From Quadrisphaera sp. INWT6 (lineage in GTDB: Bacteria > Actinomycetota > Actinomycetes > Actinomycetales > Quadrisphaeraceae), in assembly GCF_015390235.1 (NCBI RefSeq), contig NZ_VUOH01000006.1:248001-312000 (forward strand): a stretch of DNA of 64,000 nt, written 5' to 3'. The notes beneath the pieces are model-generated. The model saw only the letters and a program-made list of their open reading frames with translations. It made no database searches and was not told where the DNA came from. Shown one piece after another: positions 45,732 through 53,701 of this stretch. Within the stretch, counting starts at the first letter, position 1. The number at the start of each line of letters is the position of its first letter. Both the position numbers and the translations under genes were made by a program.

Positions 45732-46184
45732 TCAGCTGGTGATCGGCGCCGCCGACGCCTCCTCGACGCCGTGGGCGGCGAACAGGGCCAGGGCGCGCTC
45801 GACGGCCTGGGAGTCCTCGTTGGCGTCGATCGAGACGACCCTCATCCACCGCAGCCGCACCACGTGCACGCCGTGGTTGGCGTAGGTGGAGCCGTCGGGC
45901 AGGTCCTGGGTGGCGTCCCAGCGCAGGAGCGCCGTCGTGTCGTGGGGCAGGCCCTTGACCCAGACGTCGGTGACGGTCAGGCGCAGGGTCGGGCACAGGC
46001 GGCCGAGGCGGTGGAACCACCGGCGCAGGGCGTCGACGTCGTGCCGCTCGCCCCCGAGGGCGTGGTCACCGCCGAAGCGGTGGTGGACGTCGGGCCGGCA
46101 GGCCGCCAGCAGCGGCTCGTAGTCGTGGTCGTTGACGCGCTCGAAGTTGCGGCGCGAGACGCGCTCCACCAGGGCGTGGTACAT
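45732..46184 (-). CDS. SnoaL/NTF2-like protein
   Basis: 150 residues of the NTF2-like alpha+beta barrel fold: YHALVERVSRRNFERVNDHD, then LLAACRPDVHHRFGGDHALGGE with the common HRFxGxHxLGG pattern and VDALRRWFHRLGRLCPTLRL, and strands VTDVWVKGLP. Family members include polyketide cyclases, small dehydratases and binding proteins; the reaction here is unknown. ATG start. Confidence 0.85.
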   Translation of the reverse strand: MYHALVERVSRRNFERVNDHDYEPLLAACRPDVHHRFGGDHALGGERHDVDALRRWFHRLGRLCPTLRLTVTDVWVKGLPHDTTALLRWDATQDLPDGSTYANHGVHVVRLRWMRVVSIDANEDSQAVERALALFAAHGVEEASAAPITS

Positions 46185-46241
46185 CGCGGGCTTCTCGTCA
46201 GCTCAGGGTCGGTGTCGGGTCGGTGTCGGGTCGGCGCCGCG

Positions 46242-46517
46242 TCAGAGGGCGCTCGAGAGCCACTGGAGCACCGGCACCCCGAAGACCTCGCCGGCACCGC
46301 CGACGCTGCCGATCGAGAGCACCGAGCCCACCGACCCGACCGACAGGAACGACCCGACCGAGAAGGCCGAGAACGCCGACCCGGCGCTGGCCCAGCTGGC
46401 GGCGCTGGCGAAGGACGCCGCGGAGAACGACGACGCGGCGCTGGCCCAGCTGAACAGGGACAGCACCGAGCGGGCGGAGCCGAAGGAGGTGGGGCGGAGG
46501 GCTGCTGCAGCGGTCAC
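46242..46517 (-). CDS. small Ser/Ala-rich hydrophobic protein
   Basis: About 91 residues, mostly a regular pattern of small residues: FSWASAASSFSAASFASAAS, then SAGSAFSAFSVGSFLSVGSV and SVLSIGSVGG. This could form membrane helices packed through small-residue faces. GTG 46517 is chosen because GAGGAG lies exactly 6 bases upstream on the minus strand; the longer frame has no ribosome site. It is divergent from a TetR gene with two TTGACA-type palindromes between them. No family recognised. Confidence 0.6.
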   Translation of the reverse strand: MTAAAALRPTSFGSARSVLSLFSWASAASSFSAASFASAASWASAGSAFSAFSVGSFLSVGSVGSVLSIGSVGGAGEVFGVPVLQWLSSAL

Positions 46518-46539
46518 GGGAGTCTCCTCGTCGTCGTGC

Positions 46540-46586
46540 TTGACACTGACAAGTGTAACGCTCCCACCGACGCTTGACACTGTCAA
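46540..46586. promoter_or_regulatory. twin palindromic operators of the TetR/Ser-Ala peptide pair
   Basis: Site 1: TTGACACT (46540-46547) and AGTGTAA (46552-46558). Site 2: TTGACACTGTCAA (46574-46586), a perfect 6-base-arm palindrome whose TTGACA may also be a -35 box for the TetR gene (extended -10 candidate TGTGACGAT at 46595). Both resemble one another and fit binding by the adjacent TetR protein. Confidence 0.65.
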
Positions 46587-46609
46587 CCGGAACCTGTGAC
46601 GATCTCCCG

Positions 46610-47173
46610 GTGCCTCCCGCCGACCCCCCGGACACCGACGGCCTGCGCCCCGCCCTGCTCCGCGCCGCCCGCGCTGAGCTGGCCGAGGGCGGCCGGGCCG
46701 CCGTGAGCCTGCGGGCCGTCGCCCGGCGGGCGGGCGTCTCGCACGCCGCCCCGGCCTACGCCTTCGGCGACCGCGCCGGGCTGCTCACCGCCGTCGCCAC
46801 CCACGGCTACCGCGAGCTGGCCGCGACGATGGACGAGCCGGCCGCCTCGGGCGAGCCCGCGGACCTGGCCGAGCTCGGACGGCGCTACGTGGCCTTCGCC
46901 CAGCGCGAGCCCGCCCTCTACGAGCTGATGTTCCGCCCCGCCGAGCTGGCCGGCGACGACGCCGACCTGACCTCCGCCCGCGCCGCGTCGCTGCGGGCGC
47001 TCACCCGCCGGACGCGCCCCGACGGGGCCGACGGACCGCCCGGCGAGGTGACGCTCATCAGCTGGGCCCTCGCCCACGGCGTCGCGTCGCTGGCGGCGCA
47101 GGGCGCCCTGCCGGCGTCGGCCACCGACGCGCTGGTCGACGGCTTCGCGGCGCTGGTGAGCACGCCGTCCTAG
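46610..47173 (+). CDS. TetR/AcrR-family regulator
   Basis: 187 residues. N-terminal region ALLRAARAELAEGGRAAVSL and the helix-turn-helix RAVARRAGVSHAAPAYAFGD, where the SHAAPAYAFGDRAGLL variant is typical of the WHG-domain (TetR C-terminal family 33-like) group. The C-terminal half has LYELMFRPAEL, a hallmark of the same group. GTG 46610 gives the conserved start. It is likely to repress itself and the divergent Ser/Ala-rich peptide gene through the TTGACACT palindromes. Confidence 0.88.
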   Translation: MPPADPPDTDGLRPALLRAARAELAEGGRAAVSLRAVARRAGVSHAAPAYAFGDRAGLLTAVATHGYRELAATMDEPAASGEPADLAELGRRYVAFAQREPALYELMFRPAELAGDDADLTSARAASLRALTRRTRPDGADGPPGEVTLISWALAHGVASLAAQGALPASATDALVDGFAALVSTPS

Positions 47174-47261
47174 CGAGGAGGGTGTCGATGCTGTTCTCGG
47201 ACGTCCCGACGACCGAGAACAAGGGCGTCGTTCTTCTCGCTTCCCACCGCTCGGAAGCCCC

Positions 47262-48469
47262 GTGAGCACTCCCCCGCGCCTGGTCGTCCCGCCGCACGGC
47301 GAGGAGGTGCTGCCCTGGCGCCGCCAGGACGGCCGCCGCTCGGAGATCGACGAGTACACCGCCAGCATCCCCCCGCTCATCGCCGAGCTGGGCCTCCACG
47401 TGTCGGCCGGCCTCCTCGAGCGCTGCCGGGCCGCCCAGCTGGAGGTCGCCGTCCTCGAGCGGCGCCGCGCCGGCGAGGTCGCCGTCCTCGAGCCGTTCCT
47501 GCTGCGCACCGAAGCCATCGCCTCGTCGCGGATCGAGGACGAGCTGACCACCGTCGACCAGCTGGCCCGCGTGCAGCACGGGCTGACCGGTCCGCGCTCC
47601 GCGCGGACGGTCATGGGCGCGGTCGACGGCCTGCGCCTGCTCGTCGAGCGGGCGCCCGCGGCGTCGAGCTCGGCGACGTCCTCGCCGCCCACCGCCCGCT
47701 CATGGCCGACGACCCCTACGAGCGGCACGACGCCGGGAAGCTCCGCGTGGTCCAGAACTGGACCAGCGGGTCGGACCGCTCGCCGCTGGGCGCGGTGCAC
47801 GTCCCTCCGGCGCCCGGTCGCGTACCGGAGCTCATGGACGACCTGGTCGCCTTCATGCGGCGCACCGACCTCGACCCGGTGGTGCAGTCCGCCGTGGCCC
47901 ACGTGCAGTTCGCGTCCATCCACCCCTTCCACGACGGCAACGGCCGCCTCGGGCGTTCGCTCATCAACGCCGTCTGACGCCACCGGGGGACGACGACGCG
48001 CATGGCGGTCCCCATCGCCTCGGCGATCGTCGCCGACCGCGAGGAGTACTTCGGGCTGGTCGACCACTACCGCACCGGTGACGCCGAGGCCTTCTGCACC
48101 TACCTCGCGGAGGCCACCACGAGGTCGGCGGTCGAGGCCGAGGTCTCCGCGCAGCGCCTGGCCGAGCTGCCGCAGCGCTGGCACGAGGAGGTCCGGCCGA
48201 GGGCCGGGTCCGCAGCGGCCGCCCTGCTGCGGCTGCTGCCGAGCAGCCCGGTGGTCGACGCCTCCGACGTCGCCCGCCCGACCGGCGCCTCGACGGCCCG
48301 CGCGTACGCCACCACCACCCGCCTCGTGGAAGCGGGGGTGCTGCGCCCGATCACGGCGTCGAGGCGCGACGCGGCGTGGGCGGCGGGCGACGTGCTCGAC
48401 GAGGCCGACCTGCTGGTCGACAGGCTCCGCCTGCGCCGCATGAGGGAGCGCAGCGCCTCCGCCCGCTGA
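47262..48469 (+). pseudogene. Fic-family protein, broken by a frameshift and an in-frame stop
   Basis: Fic proteins transfer AMP or other nucleotides to proteins. The N-terminal Fic_N part (RSEIDEYTASIPPLIAELGL, EAIASSRIEDELTTVDQL including an inhibitory-type SSxxE helix) runs from GTG 47262 to the GGG at 47650-47652, where one missing base breaks the frame. The next frame contains the catalytic motif HPFHDGNGRLGRSLINAV, then TGA at 47975-47977. Beyond the TGA the same frame continues as RMAVPIASAIVADREEYF and a winged-helix C-terminus (VARPTGASTARAY). Two independent lesions make real decay more likely than for the other frameshifted genes. Confidence 0.85.
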
Positions 48470-48525
48470 CCGGACAGCCCGGAAACGGGTCGCCGGGCTG
48501 GGCCGCGCGCTGCCAGGCTGCCGCC

Positions 48526-48963
48526 GTGCCCGAGCCCCACGACGCCCAGGTCGACCCGGTGAGCCCCGTCCGGCTGCTGCGCAGCCGGCACCTGAGCCCC
48601 GCCGTGCCGTACGCCTACGCCGCCACGACCGACCGCCCCGGCCGCCTCCTGTTCACCGCGGGCGCCTGCCCGCTCGACGCGGAGGGCCGCACGGTCGCGC
48701 CCGGTGACGTCACCGCGCAGGCCGAGCAGGTGGTGACCAACCTGCGCACCGTGCTGGAGGAGGCCGGGGCGGGGCTGAGCAGCGTGGTGAGGTCGACGGT
48801 CTTCGTCGCCAGCAGCGACCCGGACGACCTGCGCACGGCCTGGGACGTCGTGGCCCGGGCCTTCGGCGATCACGACGCCCCCAGCACGCTCCTCGGGGTC
48901 GCCGCCCTGGGGTGGCCCGACCAGCTCGTCGAGGTCGAGGCCGTCGCCGTCCTGCCCGGCTGA
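48526..48963 (+). CDS. RidA/YjgF family protein
   Basis: 145 residues of the Rid family, which hydrolyses reactive enamine/imine intermediates of amino-acid metabolism or related imines. Features: VPYAYAATTDRPGRLLFTAG, EQVVTNLRTVLEEAGAGLSS, VVRSTVFVASSDPDDLRTAW, and STLLGVAALGWPDQLVEVEA, where RidA proper would have an arginine (xxRxxV); here the position reads TLLGV, so it is probably a non-RidA Rid subfamily. GTG 48526 is chosen before the conserved strand. Confidence 0.85.
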   Translation: MPEPHDAQVDPVSPVRLLRSRHLSPAVPYAYAATTDRPGRLLFTAGACPLDAEGRTVAPGDVTAQAEQVVTNLRTVLEEAGAGLSSVVRSTVFVASSDPDDLRTAWDVVARAFGDHDAPSTLLGVAALGWPDQLVEVEAVAVLPG

Positions 48964-48974
48964 GACACCCCCTC

Positions 48975-49057
48975 GTGGCTCCCGACGCGCACTTCGAGCA
49001 CCCGCGGCTCGCCCCGGTCTACGACGCCCTCGACCCCGACCGCCGGGGCCTGGAGCG
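48975..49057 (+). pseudogene. remnant of a methyltransferase N-terminus
   Basis: Starting at GTG 48975 the frame reads APDAHFEHPRLAPVYDALDP then DRRGLE, the standard N-terminus of a class I SAM methyltransferase (FEHPRLAxVYDxLDPDRxDL), and then loses similarity as it meets the tail of the convergent ABC permease. Only about 27 residues survive, so it is a truncated gene end, probably left by a deletion. Confidence 0.6.
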
Positions 49058-49065
49058 GGTGCTCG

Positions 49066-49830
49066 TCAGCGCACGCTCGCCCGGCGCAGCAGCAGGTGCT
49101 CCGCCGCGCACGCCAGGGCGATGACGACGACGGCGGCCGCCGCCAGCCACCAGAGCTGGAACGCGTCGGCGACCGCGGAGGCCTGCGACGCCAGGAGCAG
49201 CGCCGCCGCCGCGAGGACGAGCAGGGTGCCGAGGGCGAGGGCCATCGGACCGCGCGCCGCGAAGCGCACCCAGGCCGCGGCGAAGGCGGCCCCGGCGGAC
49301 ATCACCGCGAGCGACCCCAGGAACAGCACGGTGACCAGGCGCAGCGGGTCTCCCCCGCCGAGCACCACGACGTCCATGAGGTACAGGCCGACGAACCACT
49401 GGTCGGTCGCCTTCTCGACCCCCAGGAGCACCAGCCCGACCAGCGCGATGTACGCGGAGAGCAGGCCGTGGAAGAGCAGCGTGCCCGCCGTGAAGGCCCG
49501 CCGGCCCGCGCCCAGGGTCAGGGCCAGCGGGAAGGTCGTCGCGACCGACTGCACGCCGTAGTAGCCGAGGAAGCCGGGCAGCGCCCAGAGCACCCCGGGG
49601 TTGTTGCGGCTGTTCGCGACCCACTCCTCGGTGCCCGGCCGCGAGCCGAGCTGGTAGAAGACGCCGGCGACGACCCCGGAGATCGCCAGCACGAGCGCCA
49701 GGGTGAGCAGCGGCACGGCGAACGTCATGAAGCGCTTGGCCGTCTGCAGGTGCACGACGTCGAGGGCTGACGGCGCACCGGGCAGCCGGTGCGTCGCGGT
49801 GGGGGCCAGGTCGTGGGTCGAGGCGGTCAT
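49066..49830 (-). CDS. ABC transporter permease subunit
   Basis: 254 residues with six predicted helices, beginning after residue ~33: RFMTFAVPLLTLALVLAISG, GFLGYYGVQSVATTFPLALT, AFTAGTLLFHGLLSAYIALV, LVTVLFLGSLAVMSAGAAFA, ALGTLLVLAAAALLLASQ, and LWWLAAAAVVVIALACAAEH. It is the membrane partner of the ATPase encoded immediately upstream (ATGA overlap). The set with the GntR gene resembles Ytr-type operons induced by cell-envelope antibiotics in other Gram-positives. Confidence 0.82.
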   Translation of the reverse strand: MTASTHDLAPTATHRLPGAPSALDVVHLQTAKRFMTFAVPLLTLALVLAISGVVAGVFYQLGSRPGTEEWVANSRNNPGVLWALPGFLGYYGVQSVATTFPLALTLGAGRRAFTAGTLLFHGLLSAYIALVGLVLLGVEKATDQWFVGLYLMDVVVLGGGDPLRLVTVLFLGSLAVMSAGAAFAAAWVRFAARGPMALALGTLLVLAAAALLLASQASAVADAFQLWWLAAAAVVVIALACAAEHLLLRRASVR

Positions 49831-50783
49831 GCGGGCACTCCTTCGGACGCGCGGGCGGCGGCAGATGCGGGGACGCCGGGGACGCCGACCTCGGGCTCGA
49901 CGCCGTGGGCGAGCACGAGCTCCTGGAGGGAGGCGGGGCCGGTCTGGGCCCCGGCGCGGCGGGCCGCGTCGTCGACCTCGTCGGTGAGCTCACCCTCGAC
50001 CGTCGCCGAGCGCAGACCCCCGAGGCGGTGGCTCGCCAGCACGGGCAGCCGGGCGGTGAGGGCGTCGACGGCGGCCGCGGGTCCGCTGACCGTGTACGCC
50101 GCGGCCCGCGCCTCGTCGACGGTGCTGTCACGGACCACGCGGCCGCCCTCCAGCACCACCACGCGGTCGAGGAGTGCCTCCATCTCGTCGACCAGGTGGG
50201 TCGAGACGACGACGGTGCGGGGGTGCTCGGCGAGGTCGGTGACGAGCTGGCGGTAGAAGACCTGCCGGGCGCCGGCGTCGAGCCCGAGGTAGGGCTCGTC
50301 GAACACCGTCAGCGGGGCGCGCGAGGCCAGCCCGAGCACGATGCCGAGCGCGGACAGCTGGCCGCGGGAGTACTTCTTGACGTCGGTGCGGCCGGGGAGG
50401 CGGAACGCGTCGACCAGCTCGGCGGCCCGCTCAGTGCTCCACGCGGCGTGGAACCGGGGCGCTACCGCCAGCAGGTGCGGCAGGCGGAAGTCGTCGGGGT
50501 AGCGCTGGTCGTCGCGCACGAAGCTGACGGCGCTGGTGGTGGGGGCGTGCGTGAACGGGTCGGCCCCGAAGACCTCAACGCTGCCGGACGAGGGCTGGCC
50601 GTGGCCCGCGAGCAGCGACATCAGCGTCGTCTTGCCGGCGCCGTTGCGGCCGAGGAGCCCGCACACGACGCCCTCGGGGACCTCGAGGGTGACGTCGCTG
50701 AGCGCGTCGGTGCGCCGGAAGCGGCGGCCGACCCCGCGGAGCCGGACGGCGGGTGCTGCGGCGAGGGGTGTCTGGCGGGTCAT
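49827..50783 (-). CDS. ABC transporter ATP-binding protein (YtrB/BcrA-like)
   Basis: 318 residues. Walker A GRNGAGKTT (about residues 43-51), signature region KKYSRGQLSALGIVLGLASR (YSRGQ variant), Walker B LTVFDEPYLGLDAG, switch VVSTHLVDE. The C-terminal ~90 residues (VDALTARLPVLASHRLGG...) form a regulatory extension common in BcrA/YtrB-type ATPases. Coupled on both sides by 4-base overlaps to the GntR regulator and the permease. Confidence 0.92.
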   Translation of the reverse strand: MTRQTPLAAAPAVRLRGVGRRFRRTDALSDVTLEVPEGVVCGLLGRNGAGKTTLMSLLAGHGQPSSGSVEVFGADPFTHAPTTSAVSFVRDDQRYPDDFRLPHLLAVAPRFHAAWSTERAAELVDAFRLPGRTDVKKYSRGQLSALGIVLGLASRAPLTVFDEPYLGLDAGARQVFYRQLVTDLAEHPRTVVVSTHLVDEMEALLDRVVVLEGGRVVRDSTVDEARAAAYTVSGPAAAVDALTARLPVLASHRLGGLRSATVEGELTDEVDDAARRAGAQTGPASLQELVLAHGVEPEVGVPGVPASAAARASEGVPA

Positions 50784-51151
50784 GGCGTGCTCCTCTCGTC
50801 TGCGGTCTCGTCGACGATCTTGTGGACGTCGTCGGTGGACAGCCCGAGCGCACGGGCCTCGGCCAGGAGCGGCCGGACGTACGCGCGGGCGAACGCCGCG
50901 GTGCGCGCCGCTAGCAGCGACGCGCGGGCGCCGTCGCTGACGAACATCCCCAGGCCCCGCCGCTTGTGGAGCAGCCCCCGCTCGACGAGCAGGTTGACGC
51001 CCTTGCCGACGGTGGCCGGGTTGATGCGGTGGAACGCGGACAGCTCGGTGGTGGAGGGCACCTGGGTGCCCTCGGGGTAGGCGCCGGCGGCGATCCCGTC
51101 GGCGATCTGGTCGGCGATCTGCTGGAAGATCGGGCGGCCGTCGTCCATCAC
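50780..51151 (-). CDS. GntR-family regulator (YtrA subfamily)
   Basis: 123 residues: winged helix PIFQQIADQIADGIAAGAYP, GTQVPSTTELSAFHRINPAT and VGKGVNLLVERGLLHKRRGL, then a short ~45-residue helical tail, the hallmark of the YtrA subfamily that controls ABC transporters in the same operon. GTG 51151 is favoured because GAGGAG lies 6 bases upstream; ATG 51148 is 9 away. A matching operator palindrome sits directly upstream. Confidence 0.9.
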   Translation of the reverse strand: MMDDGRPIFQQIADQIADGIAAGAYPEGTQVPSTTELSAFHRINPATVGKGVNLLVERGLLHKRRGLGMFVSDGARASLLAARTAAFARAYVRPLLAEARALGLSTDDVHKIVDETADERSTP

Positions 51152-51165
51152 TGGCGACTCCTCGG

Positions 51166-51187
51166 GTTAACTACTGGAGTAACTAAC
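51166..51187. promoter_or_regulatory. YtrA-type operator
   Basis: Dyad GTTAnnTACT-nn-AGTAnnTAAC, 22 bases, centred 25 bases upstream of the GntR start. AT-rich against a very GC-rich background and of the size bound by YtrA-like dimers, so autoregulation is expected. Confidence 0.75.
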
Positions 51188-51253
51188 CAGGGAACCACCG
51201 CACGCGTCAACGCCGACGCGCCACCGACATCCCGACCGCTCTCCCGACGACCC

Positions 51254-52327
51254 TCACGAGAGGACCGCGAGCGCCCCACCCGCCGCGAGCGCGACGGCTC
51301 CGGTGGCGCCGGCCGCGGCCGCCGTCGTCCTCCAGCCCATCGCCCGCCCGACCATCACCGCGGACGGCAGGCTGAGCGCCGGCAGCGCGATGAGCAGCAC
51401 CCCGAGCACGGCCGGGCTCGCCCCGGCCGCGGCCAGCGCCAGGAGGACGGGGATCTCCCCGCCGGTCGGCAGGACGGCGACGAGCCCCACCGCCACCGCC
51501 ACGAGGACCGCGAGCGCGCCGCCCCCACCGAGCGCCCGCCCGAGGGGCTCCCCCACCAGCCCGACGGCGAAGACGACCACGAGGTACTCCGGCACCAGCA
51601 CGAGGGCGAGCCGCGCGAAGCTGCGGAGCCAGAGCCGGGGCAGCGCCGACGCGGGGGCGGAGGACGCGGGGTCATCGGCGGCCCGGGCGACGGCCGCATC
51701 GGCAGGGGCGGGAGCGCGCCGGCCCTCGACGGCCCGCCCGATGAGCGCGGTCATCCCCACCACGAGCACCAGCCCGAGCACCACCCGGACGACCACCCAC
51801 TCCGCCGGCACGAGCACCGCCAGGAACACGACGACGGCGGGGTTCAGCACCGGGTTGCCCAGCCAGAACGCCAGCGCAGCCGAGGTGGGCACGCCGGCGC
51901 GGCGCATGGTCACGGCGATCGGGGCGGTGCAGCAGGTGCACATCATCCCGGGCAGCGAGGCCGCTCCCCCGGCGGCGGAGCCACCCAGCGCGGTGCGGCG
52001 GTCGAGCAGGCGCAGCAGCAGGCGGCGCGGCACGAGGACGTCGACCGAGGCCGCCACCACGAGCGCCACGAGCAGCGCCTTCCAGACCGCGGAGGTGTAG
52101 GCCCAGGTGAAGTCCCACGCCCTGACCAGGAGGTTCTCGCCCGCGCCGGTCTCCAGGAGAGACGACCCCGGCCACGCGCCGCCGGCGAGGAGGTCGAGCG
52201 TGCGGCCCGTGTACGGCGACCACTTGGCCCACACCAGCCCGGCGGCGGCGACGGCGAGGGCGAGCCCCACCAGGAGCGCCACCCGACGGCGGTCGATGGG
52301 TCCGGGGGCCACCGCCTGGTTGCTCAT
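51254..52327 (-). CDS. permease (ArsP/SO_0444-like, DUF318 superfamily) with MCTCC motif
   Basis: About 357 residues and eight to ten helices, for example VALLVGLALAVAAAGLVWAK, LLVALVVAASVDVLVPRRLL and the C-terminal EIPVLLALAAAGASPAVLG. The motif GMMCTCCTAPIAVTMRRAGV lies in the first repeat and FWLGNPVLNPAVVVFLAVLV follows, the layout of the two-repeat permease superfamily that includes organoarsenical (ArsP) and metal efflux proteins. The cysteines probably bind a thiophilic ion or compound. ATG 52327 chosen because upstream sequence is a dyad-rich control region. Confidence 0.8.
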   Translation of the reverse strand: MSNQAVAPGPIDRRRVALLVGLALAVAAAGLVWAKWSPYTGRTLDLLAGGAWPGSSLLETGAGENLLVRAWDFTWAYTSAVWKALLVALVVAASVDVLVPRRLLLRLLDRRTALGGSAAGGAASLPGMMCTCCTAPIAVTMRRAGVPTSAALAFWLGNPVLNPAVVVFLAVLVPAEWVVVRVVLGLVLVVGMTALIGRAVEGRRAPAPADAAVARAADDPASSAPASALPRLWLRSFARLALVLVPEYLVVVFAVGLVGEPLGRALGGGGALAVLVAVAVGLVAVLPTGGEIPVLLALAAAGASPAVLGVLLIALPALSLPSAVMVGRAMGWRTTAAAAGATGAVALAAGGALAVLS

Positions 52328-52396
52328 CGCAACATCTTGGGCGCCTCGACCAGACCCCGCCCGCGCGGGGTCTCGCATCGCAAGATCTCGCGATGC
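52324..52396. promoter_or_regulatory. dyad-rich control region of the CxCC permease
   Basis: A 22-base palindrome at 52375-52396 (arms GCATCGC/GCGATGC around AGATCT with one mismatch) and a related half-site CATCGCAACATCTTG at 52325-52339, overlapping the start codon. Between them a 9-base-stem hairpin (AGACCCCGC at 52352-52360, complement 52365-52373). This suggests regulation by a metal- or thiol-responsive dimer, but no regulator gene is adjacent. Confidence 0.6.
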
Positions 52397-52780
52397 AAGA
52401 CCCCCCACAGCGGTCTGAGCAGTGTCAGAACCTCCCGTGGCGTCAGGCCCCTGAGACCGGATCCGGCCTCCTGGACCGGCACTGCGCGGCGACCTGGCAA
52501 TGGCTACCGCTGCTCGGACCCCAGTCCGTGGACCTCTGCGGGCTCCGGCACGTCGAGAGCGCGTGAGCCCGCAGGAGCTACCGGCGCCGGCCCGGCGGGG
52601 ACCAGCACCCCCGCCCCGTCGCCGCCACGGGAGTCCTTTGCCTTCTGCCGCCCCCTGCCCATGCGCCGATCATGGCCCCGGCGCCGCGACGGCGGAGTCC
52701 AGGGCCACATGGAGGCTGATCCTGACCCTGGACTCCGCCGTCGCGGTCCCGCCCGCCCGGAGCGCTGCCACCATGCCCGG
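52397..52780. other. 384-bp gap with two repeat structures and no accepted gene
   Basis: Holds a family D copy (CAGTGTCAGAA at 52410, with cctgagaccggatccgg and cactgcgcgg downstream to about 52490) and a perfect 21-base inverted repeat at 52684-52746. Open frames here are short and have the biased composition of shadows. Confidence 0.6.
52684..52746. repeat. perfect 21-base inverted repeat
   Basis: Arms 52684-52704 and 52726-52746 are exactly complementary (core GGCGGAGTCCAGGG / CCCTGGACTCCGCC) with a 21-base loop. It ends 34 bases before the DUF1990 gene start, so it could act as a terminator for upstream transcription or as a leader hairpin. Confidence 0.85.
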
Positions 52781-53380
52781 ATGGGTGACGACCTGAGCGA
52801 CCGCGCCCTCAGCTACGACAGCCCGGGAGCCACCCGTCCCGCCGACCGCACCTGGACCGGCGCGCTCAGCGGGTTCCGCCGGTACGAGTCGTCCGTGCTC
52901 GTGGGCCGCGGTGCCCACGCCTTCGAGGCCGCCTCGCAGGCGCTCCTGCACTGGGGCGTGAAGACCCGCAGCGGCTTCCGCGTCGAGCCCGCGCAAGGCT
53001 CTGAGCTGCGGGTCCGCGAGGAAGCCCGCTACCACCTGGTCGCCCGCCTCGGCCCGGTCGCCGTCCGCGAGCCGGTGCAGGTGGTCGCCGTCGTTGACAC
53101 CCCGACCCGCCGCGGGTTCGCCTACGGCACGCTCACCGGGCACCCCGTCAGCGGCGAGGAGGCCTTCGTGGTGGACCTCGCGCCGGGCGGCGAGGTGCGC
53201 CTCGTCCTGCGGTCCCTCACCCGACCGGCGCCCGGCCCGTGGCGGCTGGCCTTCCCCGCGCTGCTGGTGGCCCAGCGCTGGTACCGCGCCCGCTACCGCC
53301 GCGCCCTGCTCCCGGGCCGGCAGAGGACCCCGGTGGTCGACGAGCCGCAGGCGCCCACCCGGGGCACCATGCCCGGGTGA
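52781..53380 (+). CDS. DUF1990 family protein
   Basis: 199 residues. LSYDSPGATRPADRTWTGAL then GFRRYESSVLVGRGAHAFEA, HWGVKTRSGFRVEPAQ, RGFAYGTLTGHPVSGEEAFV and the C-terminal LLVAQRWYRARYRRAL match the DUF1990 pattern (GFRxxxxxxxVGxGxxxFxxA...YGTLxGHPExGEExFxV). Function of the family is not known. ATG 52781. Its stop overlaps the GTG of the next gene. Confidence 0.85.
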   Translation: MGDDLSDRALSYDSPGATRPADRTWTGALSGFRRYESSVLVGRGAHAFEAASQALLHWGVKTRSGFRVEPAQGSELRVREEARYHLVARLGPVAVREPVQVVAVVDTPTRRGFAYGTLTGHPVSGEEAFVVDLAPGGEVRLVLRSLTRPAPGPWRLAFPALLVAQRWYRARYRRALLPGRQRTPVVDEPQAPTRGTMPG

Positions 53381-53682
53381 CCCTCGTCTCCCTGCTCGAG
53401 CTGACCCTCTCCCCCGAGGCTGCCGCCGACCACGACGCCTCGCTGGCGGTGGTCGCCCAGGTGCTGGAGGCCACCCGCGCCTTCGAGGGGTGCCTGGGCT
53501 GCGACGTCGTCGTCGACGTGACCGACCCGGCGCACGTCGTCGTCGTGGAGCGGTGGGAGTCGCTGGAGCACGACGACGCCTACCGCGCCTGGCGCCGCAC
53601 CCCCGAGGGCGCCTCGCGCCTCGGCGAGGTGCTGGCGCAGCCGCCGGCGCTGAGCAGGTACACGACGGCCGACGGGGTCTGA
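53377..53682 (+). CDS. antibiotic biosynthesis monooxygenase (ABM)-fold protein
   Basis: 101 residues, one ferredoxin-like ABM domain: VSLLELTLSPEAAADHDASL, LEATRAFEGCLGCDVVVDVT, HVVVVERWESLEHDDAYRAW. The ExW and G-C-L spacing is typical. Family members oxidise quinones or degrade haem or simply bind small molecules. Overlaps the DUF1990 stop by GTGA, so they form a two-gene operon. Confidence 0.8.
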   Translation: MTLVSLLELTLSPEAAADHDASLAVVAQVLEATRAFEGCLGCDVVVDVTDPAHVVVVERWESLEHDDAYRAWRRTPEGASRLGEVLAQPPALSRYTTADGV

Positions 53683-53701
53683 CCCCGCGCCGCCCGGCGC
53701 G

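Noticed and set aside
47975-47977. Recoded (selenocysteine) TGA in fic
   Set aside because: Fic enzymes have no selenocysteine at this position, and an upstream frameshift already breaks the gene.
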